Positions 11,039 to 22,208 of a DNA stretch of 64,000 bases are shown here, piece after piece. The stretch is from positions 7,294,201 through 7,358,200 of the forward strand of contig NC_133913.1 of the NCBI RefSeq assembly GCF_964199755.1, written 5' to 3'. The first letter of the stretch is position 1. The number at the start of each line of letters is the position of its first letter. The notes beneath the pieces were generated by a model, which was not told the DNA's origin, did no database searches, and worked only from the letters and a program-made list of their open reading frames with translations. This stretch comes from Larus michahellis. Lineage: Eukaryota > Chordata > Aves > Charadriiformes > Laridae. A program made the translations under genes and the position numbers.

Positions 11039-12260
11039 AGTTCACCCTGGTGATCACTTGATGTTGCTTCCCCAGATGTTGCACTGCCGGGTTTGGATCC
11101 CACCCTACTGAAAACTGCCCAGTTCCCAGGGGTCCTCAGAACAGTCCATGATTCATGGAGTTCCTATGTGTGTTTGTCTTGTATATACTTGTAAGCAGTC
11201 AGGTTTTTCTGAAAAAATGTGAACAAATTTGTGCATGATTCCATGCCAGCATGCCTCAGCCTGTGTGTATGTGTCCTTGTGTGTCACTCATCAAGAGGTC
11301 ATGTGCTGGTTGTGGCAGGGATACTGTCCACTGCTCTGTCCATGAGCACCACAGAGCAACAGGTTCCCAGGTCAGAAGGAGCCTGAGTGCAGGGGAGTGG
11401 TGATGGCACCAGCCTGCTGGAGATGTGTCCAGGGTAGAGGCACTGAAATGCAGTCCCTGCCTCCTGACACTTCCTTCTCCTGCCCCTGCAGAGCTCACTT
11501 TCAGACCACAACAAGGATGGATCCACTCCAACCTTGATCCTTAGTTGAATTCAGTGTGACAATATCGGGAGTGCCTCAGCATGGCTGGCAGTCCCCACTC
11601 CCTGCCTCTCCAGGCCAGGACACAGCTGCTCTCCCCAGTGCTAGAGAGTTCAAAGGATGGGGATTGCTTTCTGGGCAAGGTGAAGGCTGAGAAATCCTGC
11701 CCACCATGTGCTGGCCATCCCTGACTGGATCCGCTTCCAAAGCAGTGTCAGTGGTTTCTGGGAAGTACTTGTGCTCTTCACAGGCCTGGTGCTGTGCCAG
11801 GCAGGGGCTGAGACGTTTTCGCAAACAGGTCCTGAATGAACGGAACACAGAGTCTGATATCACTGCGCTGTGAGCGGAAGAGCAGACTCTGGAGATTTCA
11901 TTGGAAAAGCCAAAGAACTGATGACAGCTTTGATGTTCATGCCCAGAATGTTCATGTCCCCTACTGGAATCTCAGTCTGAGCTGTGCAATCTCCATTCTG
12001 GGAGGTGTTCAAGGCTGGACTGAATGTGGCTTTGGGCAATCTGAGCAAAGGCTGATGCAGATGACCTCTGGAGGTCCCCTCTCACCTACATTCTGACACT
12101 GGGATTCCCAACCACCCCTGCCCTCCCTGACCCCTGCCCGCCCATGGGCACATTTGTCCTCACGTTCCCTCTGCACCAACACAGCTTCTAGGCATTGTGC
12201 TGGGGCTGCAGGGCGGCAGCTGAAGGGAGGCTCTCAGCCTCCTCACTTCCAGCAGCAGGA
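11039..12260. repeat. Keratin unit, distal duplicated part
   Basis: Continuation of the duplicated keratin unit. 11,280-11,960 matches 14,580-15,260 and 63,330-64,000 (for example CAGCATGGCTGGCAGTCCCC at 11,579, 14,872 and 63,619). 11,985-12,100 is a CR1 3'-end remnant in plus orientation. 12,000-12,260 also matches 20,290-20,570, just upstream of the V1 gene, linking the keratin and V-gene blocks. No gene seen. Confidence 0.7.
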
Positions 12261-12670
12261 AATTATTGCTTTCTATTCTGCAAGCAAATCGTCTTCCAGA
12301 GCCCCACACCCTTCACCCCACCACCCCAGAGCAGCTCCAGCCATAGTGAGAGGAACACCCTTCCTCAAGAGCTCATAGGGCTGCTGAGCCCTCAGGATCT
12401 CCTGCCTTCTGGGCATTTGTGGGCAGAGATATCAGCAGGGCAAGGCTTGATGGTCACTGGCAGCAGAGCAGCTAGGGATGTCTTCCTCAGCTCCAAGGGA
12501 TGCTTCCCAAAAGAGAAGCCAATGTAGGGTGTTTGAACTGCTCATTTGTCTGTAACTGGAGCAGGGTTTCCTTGTGCTCTCAACCCCTTCCACCCCTTCT
12601 CCTTTGGCAGGATGGGGAGTGTCCACAGAGGAAAGGACCACATGGAGGCCAAGCTTGAATGCAACAGATC

Positions 12671-12676
12671 TTTAAT
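12671..12676 (-). terminator. K2 polyadenylation signal
   Basis: ATTAAA on the minus strand about 370 bases after the K2 stop, in the same sequence context as in K1, K5 and K6. Confidence 0.6.
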
Positions 12677-13042
12677 GAGTCAGAAGAGGGAAAGAAAGTC
12701 ATTCCAAGTGGGGGGTGCCAGTTCATGGAGCCCTATGACTCCATGGTCATCTCTGAGGCCCCACATGGTCATCTGAGAGGGTGCGGCCCTTGGCTGTGGA
12801 GACTTTCCTTCATCATGTCTGTCTGTATTCCTGCCCCATGGAGGATGAGGAAAACAGATGGTCCCCACCAGGTTGGCCTTGAGGGAACCTTGCTGCTAAG
12901 GGGATGTGAAGCAAACAAGGAAAAGGGAGAGAAAAGCAAAATCATTCAGCTATGCTGAAAGCAGCATTGAAAACATTGAACCTTTGCCCAGCACCATGTT
13001 GTGATTCCTCAGGGTGTCTCCTTGGGGTTTCCCCCAGAGTCT

Positions 13043-13348
13043 TTAGCAGGGGAGGCACCTTCTGCCACAGTAACGGCTGGAAATGCCAGAGAGGTCACAG
13101 CACCCAGAGGTGATGGGCACTCCATCACAGCTGAGGATGCTACCAACAGCAGCAGAGGTGGAGGATCCCACAACGGTGTTCTGTGGGAAGGAGCTGAGGA
13201 TGGGGCCAGGCAGGGTCACCACCACAGCAGGAGGCTCAATGACGACAGTGGAGTTCTGGCACTGCCTGACACAGGGCTCATTGCAGCTGTTGGCCAGTGG
13301 GGTGGGGCCACAGGGCTGGCAGGGCTGGCACTGGTTGTAGCAGGACAT
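13043..13348 (-). CDS. Feather beta-keratin K2
   Basis: A 101-residue feather beta-keratin with the standard layout: [17 protein letters not shown] head, beta-sheet core around [12 protein letters not shown], and a GCCDLSG tail ending RRCLPC. It keeps the terminal cysteine and can serve as the reference for the other copies. Exon 1 is non-coding (about 13,726-13,762), the intron is 13,372-13,725 with GTGAGT donor and CAG acceptor, and the start codon is the MSCY methionine 22 bases into exon 2. The promoter, splice sites, frame and polyadenylation signal are all in order, so it is expected to be a working gene expressed in feather follicle keratinocytes. Confidence 0.94.
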   Translation of the reverse strand: MSCYNQCQPCQPCGPTPLANSCNEPCVRQCQNSTVVIEPPAVVVTLPGPILSSFPQNTVVGSSTSAAVGSILSCDGVPITSGCCDLSGISSRYCGRRCLPC

Positions 13349-13784
13349 GTCTCAAGGGTCTGGAGGTGCACCTGTGAGAGGATCAGGGAGGAAAGAGAGC
13401 ACAAGGGTGTGTGAGGAGCAGCCTGGTTACCCTGTCACAAAGGAGCCAAGGCCACTACTGAGTGGGGAGTTGGTAGCTCTGCCTGGAGTCACATTGTATA
13501 TACTACACTACAAAAAGCAGCCTGGCCCAGGGAAGCCTTTCCTTGGACATAAACCAAAAGATCCCTCTGCCACATCCCAGCCTCTTGCTAAGCAGACCTT
13601 CTCCACTCTTCCCTCTATCATGACAAGAAGTCACAAAGCCAAGGATAGGACATAGCCAATATCAGCTGAGATGTCCATCAAGGAGAGATCTCACTCTGGA
13701 AGAGGTAAAGAGACTTCAGACTCACCTGGTTCTCAAGGAGAAGGAGGCCAGAGAAGTACACGAGAGAGCAGGGACTTGGGCTGG

Positions 13785-13792
13785 CTTTTATA
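13785..13792 (-). promoter_or_regulatory. K2 TATA box
   Basis: TATAAAAG on the minus strand, 60 bases upstream of the exon 1 donor, identical in spacing and context to K1 and K6. Confidence 0.8.
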
Positions 13793-13799
13793 CCTGCCC

Positions 13800-15620
13800 T
13801 TCATTGCCGCAGCACCAGAGGCACCCTTTGCAGAGGTAACAATTTTTGCACACAGTCATCTTGAATGCAAATCATCGCAGCTAATGATAAGGGCTATGCT
13901 TTGGTTTCCTGCACTGCTGCCTTTTCATTTCCAGATCTGTGCCATGCCCATTCCCAAATGAAAGCTTCTTGTTAGTGCTGGAAGGAAAGACTCCGGGATT
14001 TCCAGGGCAGGAATGCAGCAGTGCAAGGCAGAAGAGTCAGCTCAAGTGCTGGAGTGGTCCAGAGCAGGCAAGTGACATCAGCCTTGGTCACTCTGGTGGG
14101 GCTGTTTGAAGTGTTTTCCTCAGGAAGAAAATTCAGCTATCCTCAGCTCGATGCCCATGGGCTCCCATGCATGAGGACGCTTTTCTCCCTCCTCTACTCC
14201 CTCCAGTGGTCACTTGTTGTTGCCTCCCCAGGTGTGTGCGTTGTGCTGCTACGTTTTGAACCTGTCCTGACTACCACTGACCTCAGCAAAAAATTCTGGC
14301 TGCTTTGGAATGGTGCCCACTCCCTGGAGTCTGTGAGTACACAAACAATGGCATGGGCATGTCTGGGGCCTTGTGCTTCCACAGAAAGTTCTAACTCTGT
14401 AACAACCTCATCTGTCCTTGGCAGACTCCACGCTTGCTTGTGTCCCTACTTGTCTTCTTGTCTTATGTGCACTTGTGTGCAGCCATGTTTGTGTGGATGA
14501 GTGTGGGAGCACAAATTTGTGGATGACTTGATGCTGTTGTGCATTAATGTGTGAGTGTGTGTGTCCTTGTGCGTTCCTCATCACAAGGGAATGTGCTGCT
14601 CATGGTGGGGACAGTCACATGAGTGCTGAAGTGCAGCAGGCTCCCAGGGTCAAAAGGAGCCCGACCTCAGCGGAGTGGTGATGGCACCAGCCTGCTGGAG
14701 ATGCGTCCAGGGAAGAGGTACTGAAATGCAGCCCCTGCCTCCTGATGCCTCCTTCTCCTGCCCCTGCAGAGCTCACGCTCCACTCCTGCCCATTTCAGGC
14801 CACAACAACGATGGATCCACTCTAACCTTGATCCCTAGTTGAATTCAATGTGACAATACTGAGAGTGCCTCAGCATGGCTGGCAGTCCCCACTTCTTGCC
14901 TCTCCAGGCCAGGACACAGCTGCTTTCTACAGTGCTAGAGAGTTCAAAGGATGGGGATTGCTTTCTGGAGAAGGAGAAAGGCTGAGGAATCCTGCCCACC
15001 ATGTGCTGGCCATCCCTGAGTGGATCTTCTTCCAAAGCAGTGTCGGTGGTTTCTGGGAAGTACTTGTGCTCTTCACAGGCCTGGTGCTGTGCCAGGCAGG
15101 GGCCAAGACCTTTTCGCAAACAGGTCCTGAATGAAAGGAACACAGTCTGATATCACTGCGCTGTGAGCAAAACAGACTCTGAGGATTTCACAGGAGGAGC
15201 CAAAGAACTGATGAGAGCTTTGATGTTCTTGCTCAGAATGTTCATGTCCCCTACTGGAATCTCTCAGTCTGAGCACCCAGCAACTGTCCTTGGGAGGGAA
15301 GGACATTGGATCCAAGGCCACACTCCCCAAAGCCCTCTGCTGTCCTGCAGGGGTTTCCAGAGACACCCTCATTCGAACAAGGGCTACGCACAGTACAGAA
15401 ATTTCCTGAGCCCATATCCCTGCCTGAAGGTTTGTCTGCCTGGACTCACATCCAGCTTGGAGATAAGGCAGCCGAGTGGTCCTCCACTTCCCTGTAGTGA
15501 CCCCATAGAGATGAGTACCAGGGAGCTCTCCTGGGAGAGCTCATCCAGGGCTGGTTTCCCTCTCCATGAAGGTGCTTCTGAGCTGAGAAACTGATGGCCA
15601 AGCTCATTGCTTTCTCAGGA
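13800..15620. repeat. K2 upstream duplicated unit
   Basis: Non-coding. Co-linear with 8,897-9,294 plus 11,039-11,980 (without the CR1 of that copy) and with 62,530-64,000. 15,260-15,600 matches 52,265-52,620 upstream of K5. Open frames here have no recognisable domain. This is the clean, uninterrupted version of the unit and the best reference for locating insertions and deletions in the other copies. Confidence 0.7.
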
Positions 15621-15814
15621 GGTAACAGAGTACAGAGGAAGCAAGCAACCAGTGCTCGTGCGTGCCCCAGCTAGCTGCAGCTTGTACGGCAGGGTGCCGA
15701 GCCTCTGCCAGTGCAGGAGGTAAATTCAATCCCTCTAGGTGGTCAGAGGACGAGGGCGTTCATACCAACTGACCCTCGAGTCACAAGGTGTCACTTGCTT
15801 GTAGAGATCCAGCC

Positions 15815-16875
15815 ATGGTTGCTACCCAGTCGAAGGCTATTGTTAGAAAAGCTGCGGGCACCCAGACAGAGGTCCCATGCAAACACGTGGGTGTCCAGGC
15901 CTCCTCCTGCAGAGAGTGCCAGAGCCTGGCACTTGCAATGGAGGGCAGCAGAGACAACACCTGTGTCAGATGTGAACAGGTAAATGATCTGTTCAGTGAG
16001 GTGGCTGAGCTGAAGGAGGAAGTGGAGAGGCTGAGGAATATCAGGGAATGTGAGAGGGAGATCGACTGGTGGACCCACTCCCTGAGAGAAAGGGAACAGG
16101 TTGAGGCCCCACACAAATCAGAGGACCCCTTCCCCTCTCATCACCAGGCAGTAGGAGGGGATCTCAGAGAAGGGGGGGAATGGAAACAGGTCCCTGCTTG
16201 GGGAAGCAGGTGAATCCCCTCCCAGCCCCTCCCAGCTTCCCAGTTACCCTTGCAGAACAGGTATGGAGTCCTGCAGGAGGAACTGGCTGTTGGAGAGGAG
16301 GACGATACACCCAGGCCAGAAATGTCAGAAAGACCAAGTTGCCATGGACCCAGCATCACAACTGTCTCCAAAAAGAAAAGCAGATGGGTCATTGTTGTGG
16401 GTGACTCTCTCCTGAGGGGGGCAGAGGGGCCGATATGCCCTCCTGACCCACTTCACAGGGAAGTCTGCTGCCTCCCTGGGGCACGGATCAGGGATGTGTT
16501 GGACAAACTTCGGCCCTAGTAAACTCCTCTGACTACTACCCCCTCTTAGTATTTCAGGTGGGTAGTGATGAAGTGGGTAGAAGGAGCCCAAAATCGATTA
16601 GAAGAGATTTTAGAGCCTTGGGACGACTGCTTAAGGGATCAGGAATGCAAGTTGTATTCTCCTCTATCCCTTCAGTGGCAATCATGAATGAGGAAATTAA
16701 CAGGAAGAGGCAACAGGTCAGCTCGTGGCTCTGGGACTGGTGTTATTGGCAGGGCTCTGGGCTTTTTGATCATAGGCTACTAATACAAGACACCTGGCCT
16801 GCTGGTGGCAGGTGGGATGCACCTGTCCCAGAAGGGGAAAAGAATTCTGGGGCAGGAGTTAGCAGGGCTCATTGA
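15815..16875 (+). pseudogene. CR1 ORF1, broken
   Basis: Begins MVATQSKAIVRKAAGTQTEV; has a Cys-rich stretch (CRECQSL, CVRCEQV) followed by a coiled coil (VAELKEEVERLRNI). After a stop at 16,213 the frame resumes with the esterase-like part: VIVVGDSLLRGAEG (GDS nucleophile motif) near 16,390, and after another break FRALGRLLKGSGMQVVF. In CR1, ORF1 encodes an RNA-binding protein with an SGNH esterase domain. At least two breaks. Confidence 0.75.
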
Positions 16876-16893
16876 CAGGGCTTTAAACTAGAT

Positions 16894-19868
16894 ATGAGGG
16901 GGGAAGGGGAGATAACTGGGCCTGTCAGGAGTAAACCTGAGGGAAGCATGCCAGGGCTTGAAGGATGGTGGACTAGTGAGGACTGTCATGCTGCCATTTC
17001 ATTTGAGAGAAGGGAGAGATGTTTAGAAATCATGGAAGCACCTGAGAAGGGTCTGGTAGGAAATGGGGCCCACACTCACAAAAAGGTGTTGGAATCATTA
17101 GCTCATCTGAAGTGCATCTATACCAATGCATGCAGTATGAGCAACAAACAGGGGGAGCTTGAAGCCATGATGCACCAGGAAAACTGTGACATAGTGGCTA
17201 TCACAGAAACGTGGTGGGATGCCTCACACGACTGGAGTGCCACAATCGATGGCTACAAGCTGTTCAGGAGGGACAGGGAGGAAAGGAGAGGCAGTGGAGT
17301 GGCCCTGTATGTTAGAGAATGCTATGAGAGCTCGGAAATCAAGTATAGTGATGACGGGGTGGAGAGTGTTTGGATTAGGTTAAGGGCCAAAAAAGCTGAT
17401 ATCGCTGTGGGAGTCTGCTATAGACCTCCCAACCAAAGCAGAGAGGTGGATGAAGCTTTCTGTAAGCAGCTGGGAGAAATCTTGCAGTCACTTGCCGTTG
17501 TTCTCATGGGGGACTTCAGCCTCCTGGGTATCTGCTGGGAATACAACACAGCAGAGAGGGAACAATCCAGGAGGTTCCTGGAATGTGTGGAGGATAACTT
17601 CCTCACACAGCTGGTAAGTGAGCTGACCAGGGAAGGTGCCCTCCTGGACCTGCTTCTTGTGAACAGGGAAGAACTTGTGGGGGAAGTAAAGGTTGGTGGC
17701 CGTCTAGGGCACAGTGATCGTGAGATGACTGAGTTTTTGATCCTTGGAGAAACAAGGAGAGGGGTTAGTAAAACTGCCACCTTAGACTTCCAGAGGGCAA
17801 ACTTTGACCTGTTCAGAAGACTGCTTGACAAAATGCCTTGGGAGGCTGCCCTGAAGGATATAGGAGCCCAGGAAGGCTGGACCTACTTCAAGAGAGAAGC
17901 CTTAAAGGCACAGGAGCAGGCTGTCCCTGTGTGCCGAAAAACAAGTAGGCAGGCAAGGAGACCAGCCTGGCTAAATAGGGACCTTTGGCTGGACCTCAAG
18001 AACAAAAGGAGAGTCTATGACCTTTGGAAGAGGGGGCAGGGCTCTCATGAAGACTATAAAGATGTAGTGAAGCTATGCAGGGAGAAAATTAGGAGAGCCA
18101 AAGCGCAGCTAGAGCTCAACCTACCTACAGCTGTTAAGGATAACAAAAAATGTTTCTATAAATTCATTAACAACAGAAGGAGGATTAGGGAAAATCTCCC
18201 TCCCTTATTGGATGCAGAAGGAAACATAGTCACAAAGGATGAGGAAAAGGCTGAGGTGCTCAATGCCTCCTTTGCCTCTGTCTTTAGCAGTGGAACGAGC
18301 TGTTCCCTGGGCACCCAGTCTCAAGAGCTGGGAGACAGGGAGGGGAAGCTGCACGAGGTCATCACAATTAAAGAGGAAGTGATCAGTGACCTGCTACACC
18401 ACTTGGATGCACACAAGTCTTGGGACCGGATGGGTTACATCCAAGAGTGCTGAAAGAGTTGGCAGACGTGCTCGCCAAGTCGCTTTCCACTATTTGCCTG
18501 AAGTCATGGCTAACTGGGGAGGTCCCAATGGACTGGAGGGGAGCAAATGTAGCACCCATCTACAAGAAAGGCAGAAAGGAGGATCAGGAAACTATAGACC
18601 TGTCAGTCCGACCTCGGTACCAGGGAAGGTCATGGAGCAGATCATCTTGAGTGCCTTTACAAGTCATATAATGGACAACCAGGGGATCAGGCACAGTCAG
18701 CCTGGGTTTATGAAAGGTAGGTCCTGCCCGACAAACCCGATCTCCTTCTACGATAAGATGACCCAATTATTGGATGAGGGAAAGGCTGTGGATATTGTCT
18801 ACCTAGACTTTCAAAAAGCATTTGATACTGTTCCGCATAGAATTCTCATGGAAAAACTGGCTGCTCATGGCCTGGAAGAGCATACGATCTGCTGGATCAA
18901 GCATTGGCTGGATGGACGGTCCCAAAGAGTGGTGGTCAATGGAGTTAAATCCCGCAAGCGGCCAGTCACAAGTGGTGTTCCTCAGGGCTCAGTGTTGGGA
19001 CCATTTCTGTTTAACATCTTTATTGATGGTCTTGATAAGGACATACAGTGTATCATCAGCAAGTTTGCAGCTGACACCAGGTTAAGCAGGAGTGTTGATC
19101 TGCATGAGGATAGGGAGGCCCTACAGAGAGACTTGGATAGATTGGATCGATGGGCCAATACTAACAGTATGAGCTTCAACAAGGCCAACTGCCAGGTCCT
19201 GTACTTGGGCCAGAACAACCCCATGCATCACTACAGGCTTGGGGCAGTGTGGCTGGAAAGCTGCCTGGCAGAAAAGGACCTGGGGGTTCTAATTGACAAG
19301 CAGCTGAACATGAGCCAGCAGTGTGCCCAGGTGGCCAAGAAAGCCAATGCCATCCTGGCTTGTATTAGAAATAGTGTGACCAGCAGAAGGAGGGAGGTGA
19401 TTGTCCCCTTGCACTCAGCACTGGTGAGGCCACACCTTGAGTACTGTGTCCAGTTTTGGGCACCTCAATATGAGAGAGATATCGAGGTGCTGGAGCAAGT
19501 GCAGAGGAGGGCAACGAAGCTGGTGAAGGGCCTGGAGAATAAATCTGATGAGGAGCGACTGAAGGAGCTGGGACCGTTTAGTTTGAGGAAGAGGAGGCTG
19601 AGGGGAGACCTCATCGCTCTCTACAACTACTTGAAAGGACATTGTCGAGAGGTTGCTGCTGGTCTCTTCTCACAGGTAAGTAGTGATAGAACAAGAGGGA
19701 ACGGCTTCAAGCTGCAACAGGATATGTTTAAACTGGACGTTAGGAAAAAAATCCTTCAGAGAAAGAGTGGTCAGACACTGGAATAGGGTGCCCAGGGAGG
19801 TGGTGGGATCACCATCCCTGAATGTGTTTAAGAGTCATTTAGATGTGGTGTTAGGGCATATGGTGTAA
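16894..19868 (+). pseudogene. CR1 ORF2, broken (EN and RT mutated)
   Basis: The first 519 codons (16,894-18,453) give the endonuclease and linker: [25 protein letters not shown]. The frame is lost near 18,420 (single-base loss beside DAHKS), again near 18,590, and near 19,750, so the RT is read from three frames ending near 19,868. Two catalytic positions are changed: the endonuclease SDH motif reads SDR, and RT motif C reads FAADT where the family has FADDT. Independent frame and active-site losses show long inactivity. Confidence 0.85.
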
Positions 19869-19950
19869 GGGAGAACTTTGTAGAGTGGGGATGATGGTTG
19901 GACTCAATGATCCCAAGCGTTTCTTCCAACCTAATTGATTTTATGCTTCC

Positions 19951-20410
19951 AGTGGGGTCTCTCAGGGATCAGCAGTAGGACCAACACTGTTTCTTGATTT
20001 CATGAGCAACATGAGAGGTGGGAAGGAGGGCACTCCCAGCAAGGCTTTGGCAAACACTGACAAAGGCGCTACACTGAGCTGTGTATAGGTAAAGCATTTT
20101 GAACAGGTTCAGGAACCACTTGTTCAGAGGAGAAAGAAAAGGTGGGCCTAGACTCTACAAGTGCCCAATGACAAGAGTAGAGGCAATGGACATCAGCTGG
20201 AACATGGGGAGTTCTCATGAAGCAGTGGGCTAAAAGAAATAGTGAGTCAAGGAAGGGGTTTCCCAGGGAGGCTGTGCAATCTCCATCCTGGGAGGTGTTC
20301 AAGGCTGGACTGAATGTGACCTTGAGCAACCTGATTTGTTCTGAGCAGAGGCTGATGCAGATGACCTCTGGAGGTCCCCTCTCACCTACATTCTGACACT
20401 GGGATTCCCC
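19951..20410 (+). mobile_element. Older CR1 fragment
   Basis: Directly after the preceding CR1 there is another plus-strand CR1 piece: SGVSQGSAVGPTLF (RT block) at 19,951-20,000 and a 3'-end part at 20,250-20,400 (FPREAVQSPSWEVFKAGLN-like). The 3' part also occurs at 11,985-12,100. It looks older and more decayed than the element in front of it. Confidence 0.65.
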
Positions 20411-20897
20411 ACCACCCCTGCCCTCCCTGACCCCTGCCCAACCATGGGCACATTTGTCCTCACACTCCCTCTGCCCCAACACAACTCCTAGGCATTGTGC
20501 TGGGGCTGCAGAGCAGCAGCTGAAGGGAGGCTCTCAGCCTCCTCACTCCCAGCTGCAGGAAATGAGTGGCTGCTGGTTCCATCCCCTGGGCTTGGAGAGA
20601 GCTCTGGGAAGCTGGTCCATATGCTGGGCCAAGGCCCCGCTGCTGTGCCAGGCTGCAGCTGGCGCTGTGCAGGCTTTTTCTTGCTGGATGACGGGGAGAG
20701 TCCATTTCCCAGTTGGGCAAAGCGCTGCCCGTGCCAGAGAGAGCCCCGGAGAGGCGCAGAGGAGGGGCTGAGCCCCGGGGTGGAGCTGGCGGCTGCGCAG
20801 GGGAGAGGAGAGGAGGCGGCGGACAGGAGGCGGTGCGTTGTTAGCAGAGAGTCGGGGGTGGTGGGGGGCAGCGAGGGGCAGACGGCGGAGCGGTGGG
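20411..20897. promoter_or_regulatory. V1 upstream region
   Basis: 20,411-20,570 matches 12,100-12,260; 20,640-20,897 is GC- and CpG-rich and resembles 52,790-53,102 upstream of V2 (both have CAGGGCTGAGCCCCGGGG-like and GGAGGCGGCGGA-like words). It probably holds the V-gene promoter, but I see no convincing TATA box and cannot place individual factor sites. Confidence 0.4.
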
Positions 20898-21805
20898 ATG
20901 GGGCGGTGCCGGGGCGCAGGGCTGGCGGGGCTGGCTGTGCTGCTGCTGGGTGCGTGGGGCTGGCGGCGGTGGATGGGGCCGGGGCTATGCCTGGCGGGTT
21001 CCCCGGGGAGCCCAGCACCAACTCTTCCCTCTCCTTCTTCAGCCTCTCTTTCCCCCTCCTGCCTCTCTGTCATCTTTTGTTCCTCTCCTCTTCCTACTTT
21101 CCTGATGTCCTCATCATTTCTGTTGGTAGACCTGCTTGCATTTATGTCTACCTTTGCATGCACCCCTGTTCATTCTGCAATTCTTATTGTCCTCAATATA
21201 GCCCTCTATCCTTTGCTGTAACACCCATTTCCCCTCCTGGTCTTCTCTCTTGCCATCCATTCATCCTCCCATCCATTAACCTGACTTTTACCTAATCTCC
21301 GCATGCATAAATTTCAGCTTCCCACCTTTCCTTCTCTAATCCCTCCAGACACCCACACCAGGATCACTCTCCATCTGTGTTGGTAGGCCCATGTCCCCAT
21401 CTGTTCCTGTCCTGTGTCACTGCTACAGTTCCTGAGAATTCCTCTGTTACAAGAGCCATCAGAGCTGGACCATCTCTAACAGATGTTGTCCTTTCCTTCT
21501 CCTTTCCCAGCAGCGTCTGCAGGAGGAGCCCAGGTACAGCAGCAGCAGATGGCAGAGACCACCGAGGGCATCGGCATCAGCATCAACTGCTCGCACCCCA
21601 ACATAAAGCCTTACGACTCCATCCACTGGTACCGTCAGCTCCCGGGACGAGGCCCCGCGCTGCTCCTGAGCACTCTCAAAGACTCCAAAGAGCTGCGGGA
21701 CCCGCCGGGGCGGCTGTGGGTGTCGGCAGACCGCCGCTCCAGCGCCCTGTGGCTCGCCCGGCCCCGGCGCGGGGACGCGGCCGTGTATTACTGCGCCCTG
21801 GGAGA
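20898..21805 (+). CDS. T-cell receptor V gene V1 (TRAV/TRDV-like)
   Basis: A germline V segment for the alpha/delta T-cell receptor locus. Leader exon 20,898-20,949 (MGRCRGAGLAGLAVLLL) ends at a GTGCGT donor in phase 1; the V exon 21,511-21,805 starts after TTTCCCAG and keeps the frame (AASAGGAQVQQQQ). The V domain has the first cysteine in INCSHPN, tryptophan in HWYRQLPGRG, and DAAVYYCALG with the second cysteine. It ends at a recombination signal. The CALG ending is like that of delta-chain V segments of other vertebrates, but alpha use is equally possible because the loci overlap. No stop or frame break, so likely usable for V(D)J joining. Reading past the RSS into GC-rich DNA gives a long spurious frame that is not part of the gene. 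Confidence 0.88.
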
Positions 21806-21844
21806 CACGGGGAGAGGAGCCGGGGCTGCGGCCGGGCAGGAACC
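21806..21844 (+). promoter_or_regulatory. V1 recombination signal (23-RSS)
   Basis: Heptamer CACGGGG (consensus CACAGTG; the essential CAC is kept), 23-base spacer, nonamer GCAGGAACC (consensus ACAAAAACC). A 23-base spacer is standard for TCR alpha and delta V segments. Heptamer and nonamer are weaker than consensus. Confidence 0.8.
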
Positions 21845-22208
21845 GGCGCGGGCGGGGCCGGGCGTGTGTGTCGGGGCCGGGGGGACCGGCCCGGACGGGC
21901 CCGCCAGGGGGCGCTGCCGCTCCGCCTGCCGGGGCCGCCTCGCCCCAACCGGCCCCTCGCCCCGCGCCGCTTCCCCCGCCCGACCGGCCCCGGCCCCGGC
22001 AACCCCGCACTCCCAGCGGGACGCACACAGAAATCCCCCGCCACGCTGCCGCCGCCGCCGGGGCAGGAATGGCGCCGGGAGCGCTGGCCGTGTCCAGCGG
22101 GGCCCGGCAAGGAGCGATGGCAGCCGCCGGCCCCGCTGGCGCCCGGCCAGGAGCAGCGCCTTTCTGCTCTGCACAGGGCGGCGGGCGGCAGAGATCCTCC
22201 TGCCCACG
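21845..22208. other. GC-rich V1 3' flank
   Basis: Very GC- and CpG-rich non-coding sequence after the V1 RSS. 21,845-21,960 is nearly identical to 53,996-54,100 after V2, then the two diverge. Long open frames on both strands come from the base composition. Ends at the solo LTR. Confidence 0.6.

Larger units (their letters stand above)
15640..19950 (+). mobile_element. CR1 LINE, nearly full length, dead
   Basis: Plus-strand CR1 with 5' untranslated sequence, ORF1, ORF2 and 3' end (GGTTGGACTCAATGATC, then CTTCCAACCTAATTG at 19,898-19,943). The left boundary is uncertain by about 80 bases. It separates the K2 unit from the V1 unit. Multiple frameshifts and lost catalytic residues make it inactive. 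Confidence 0.85.
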
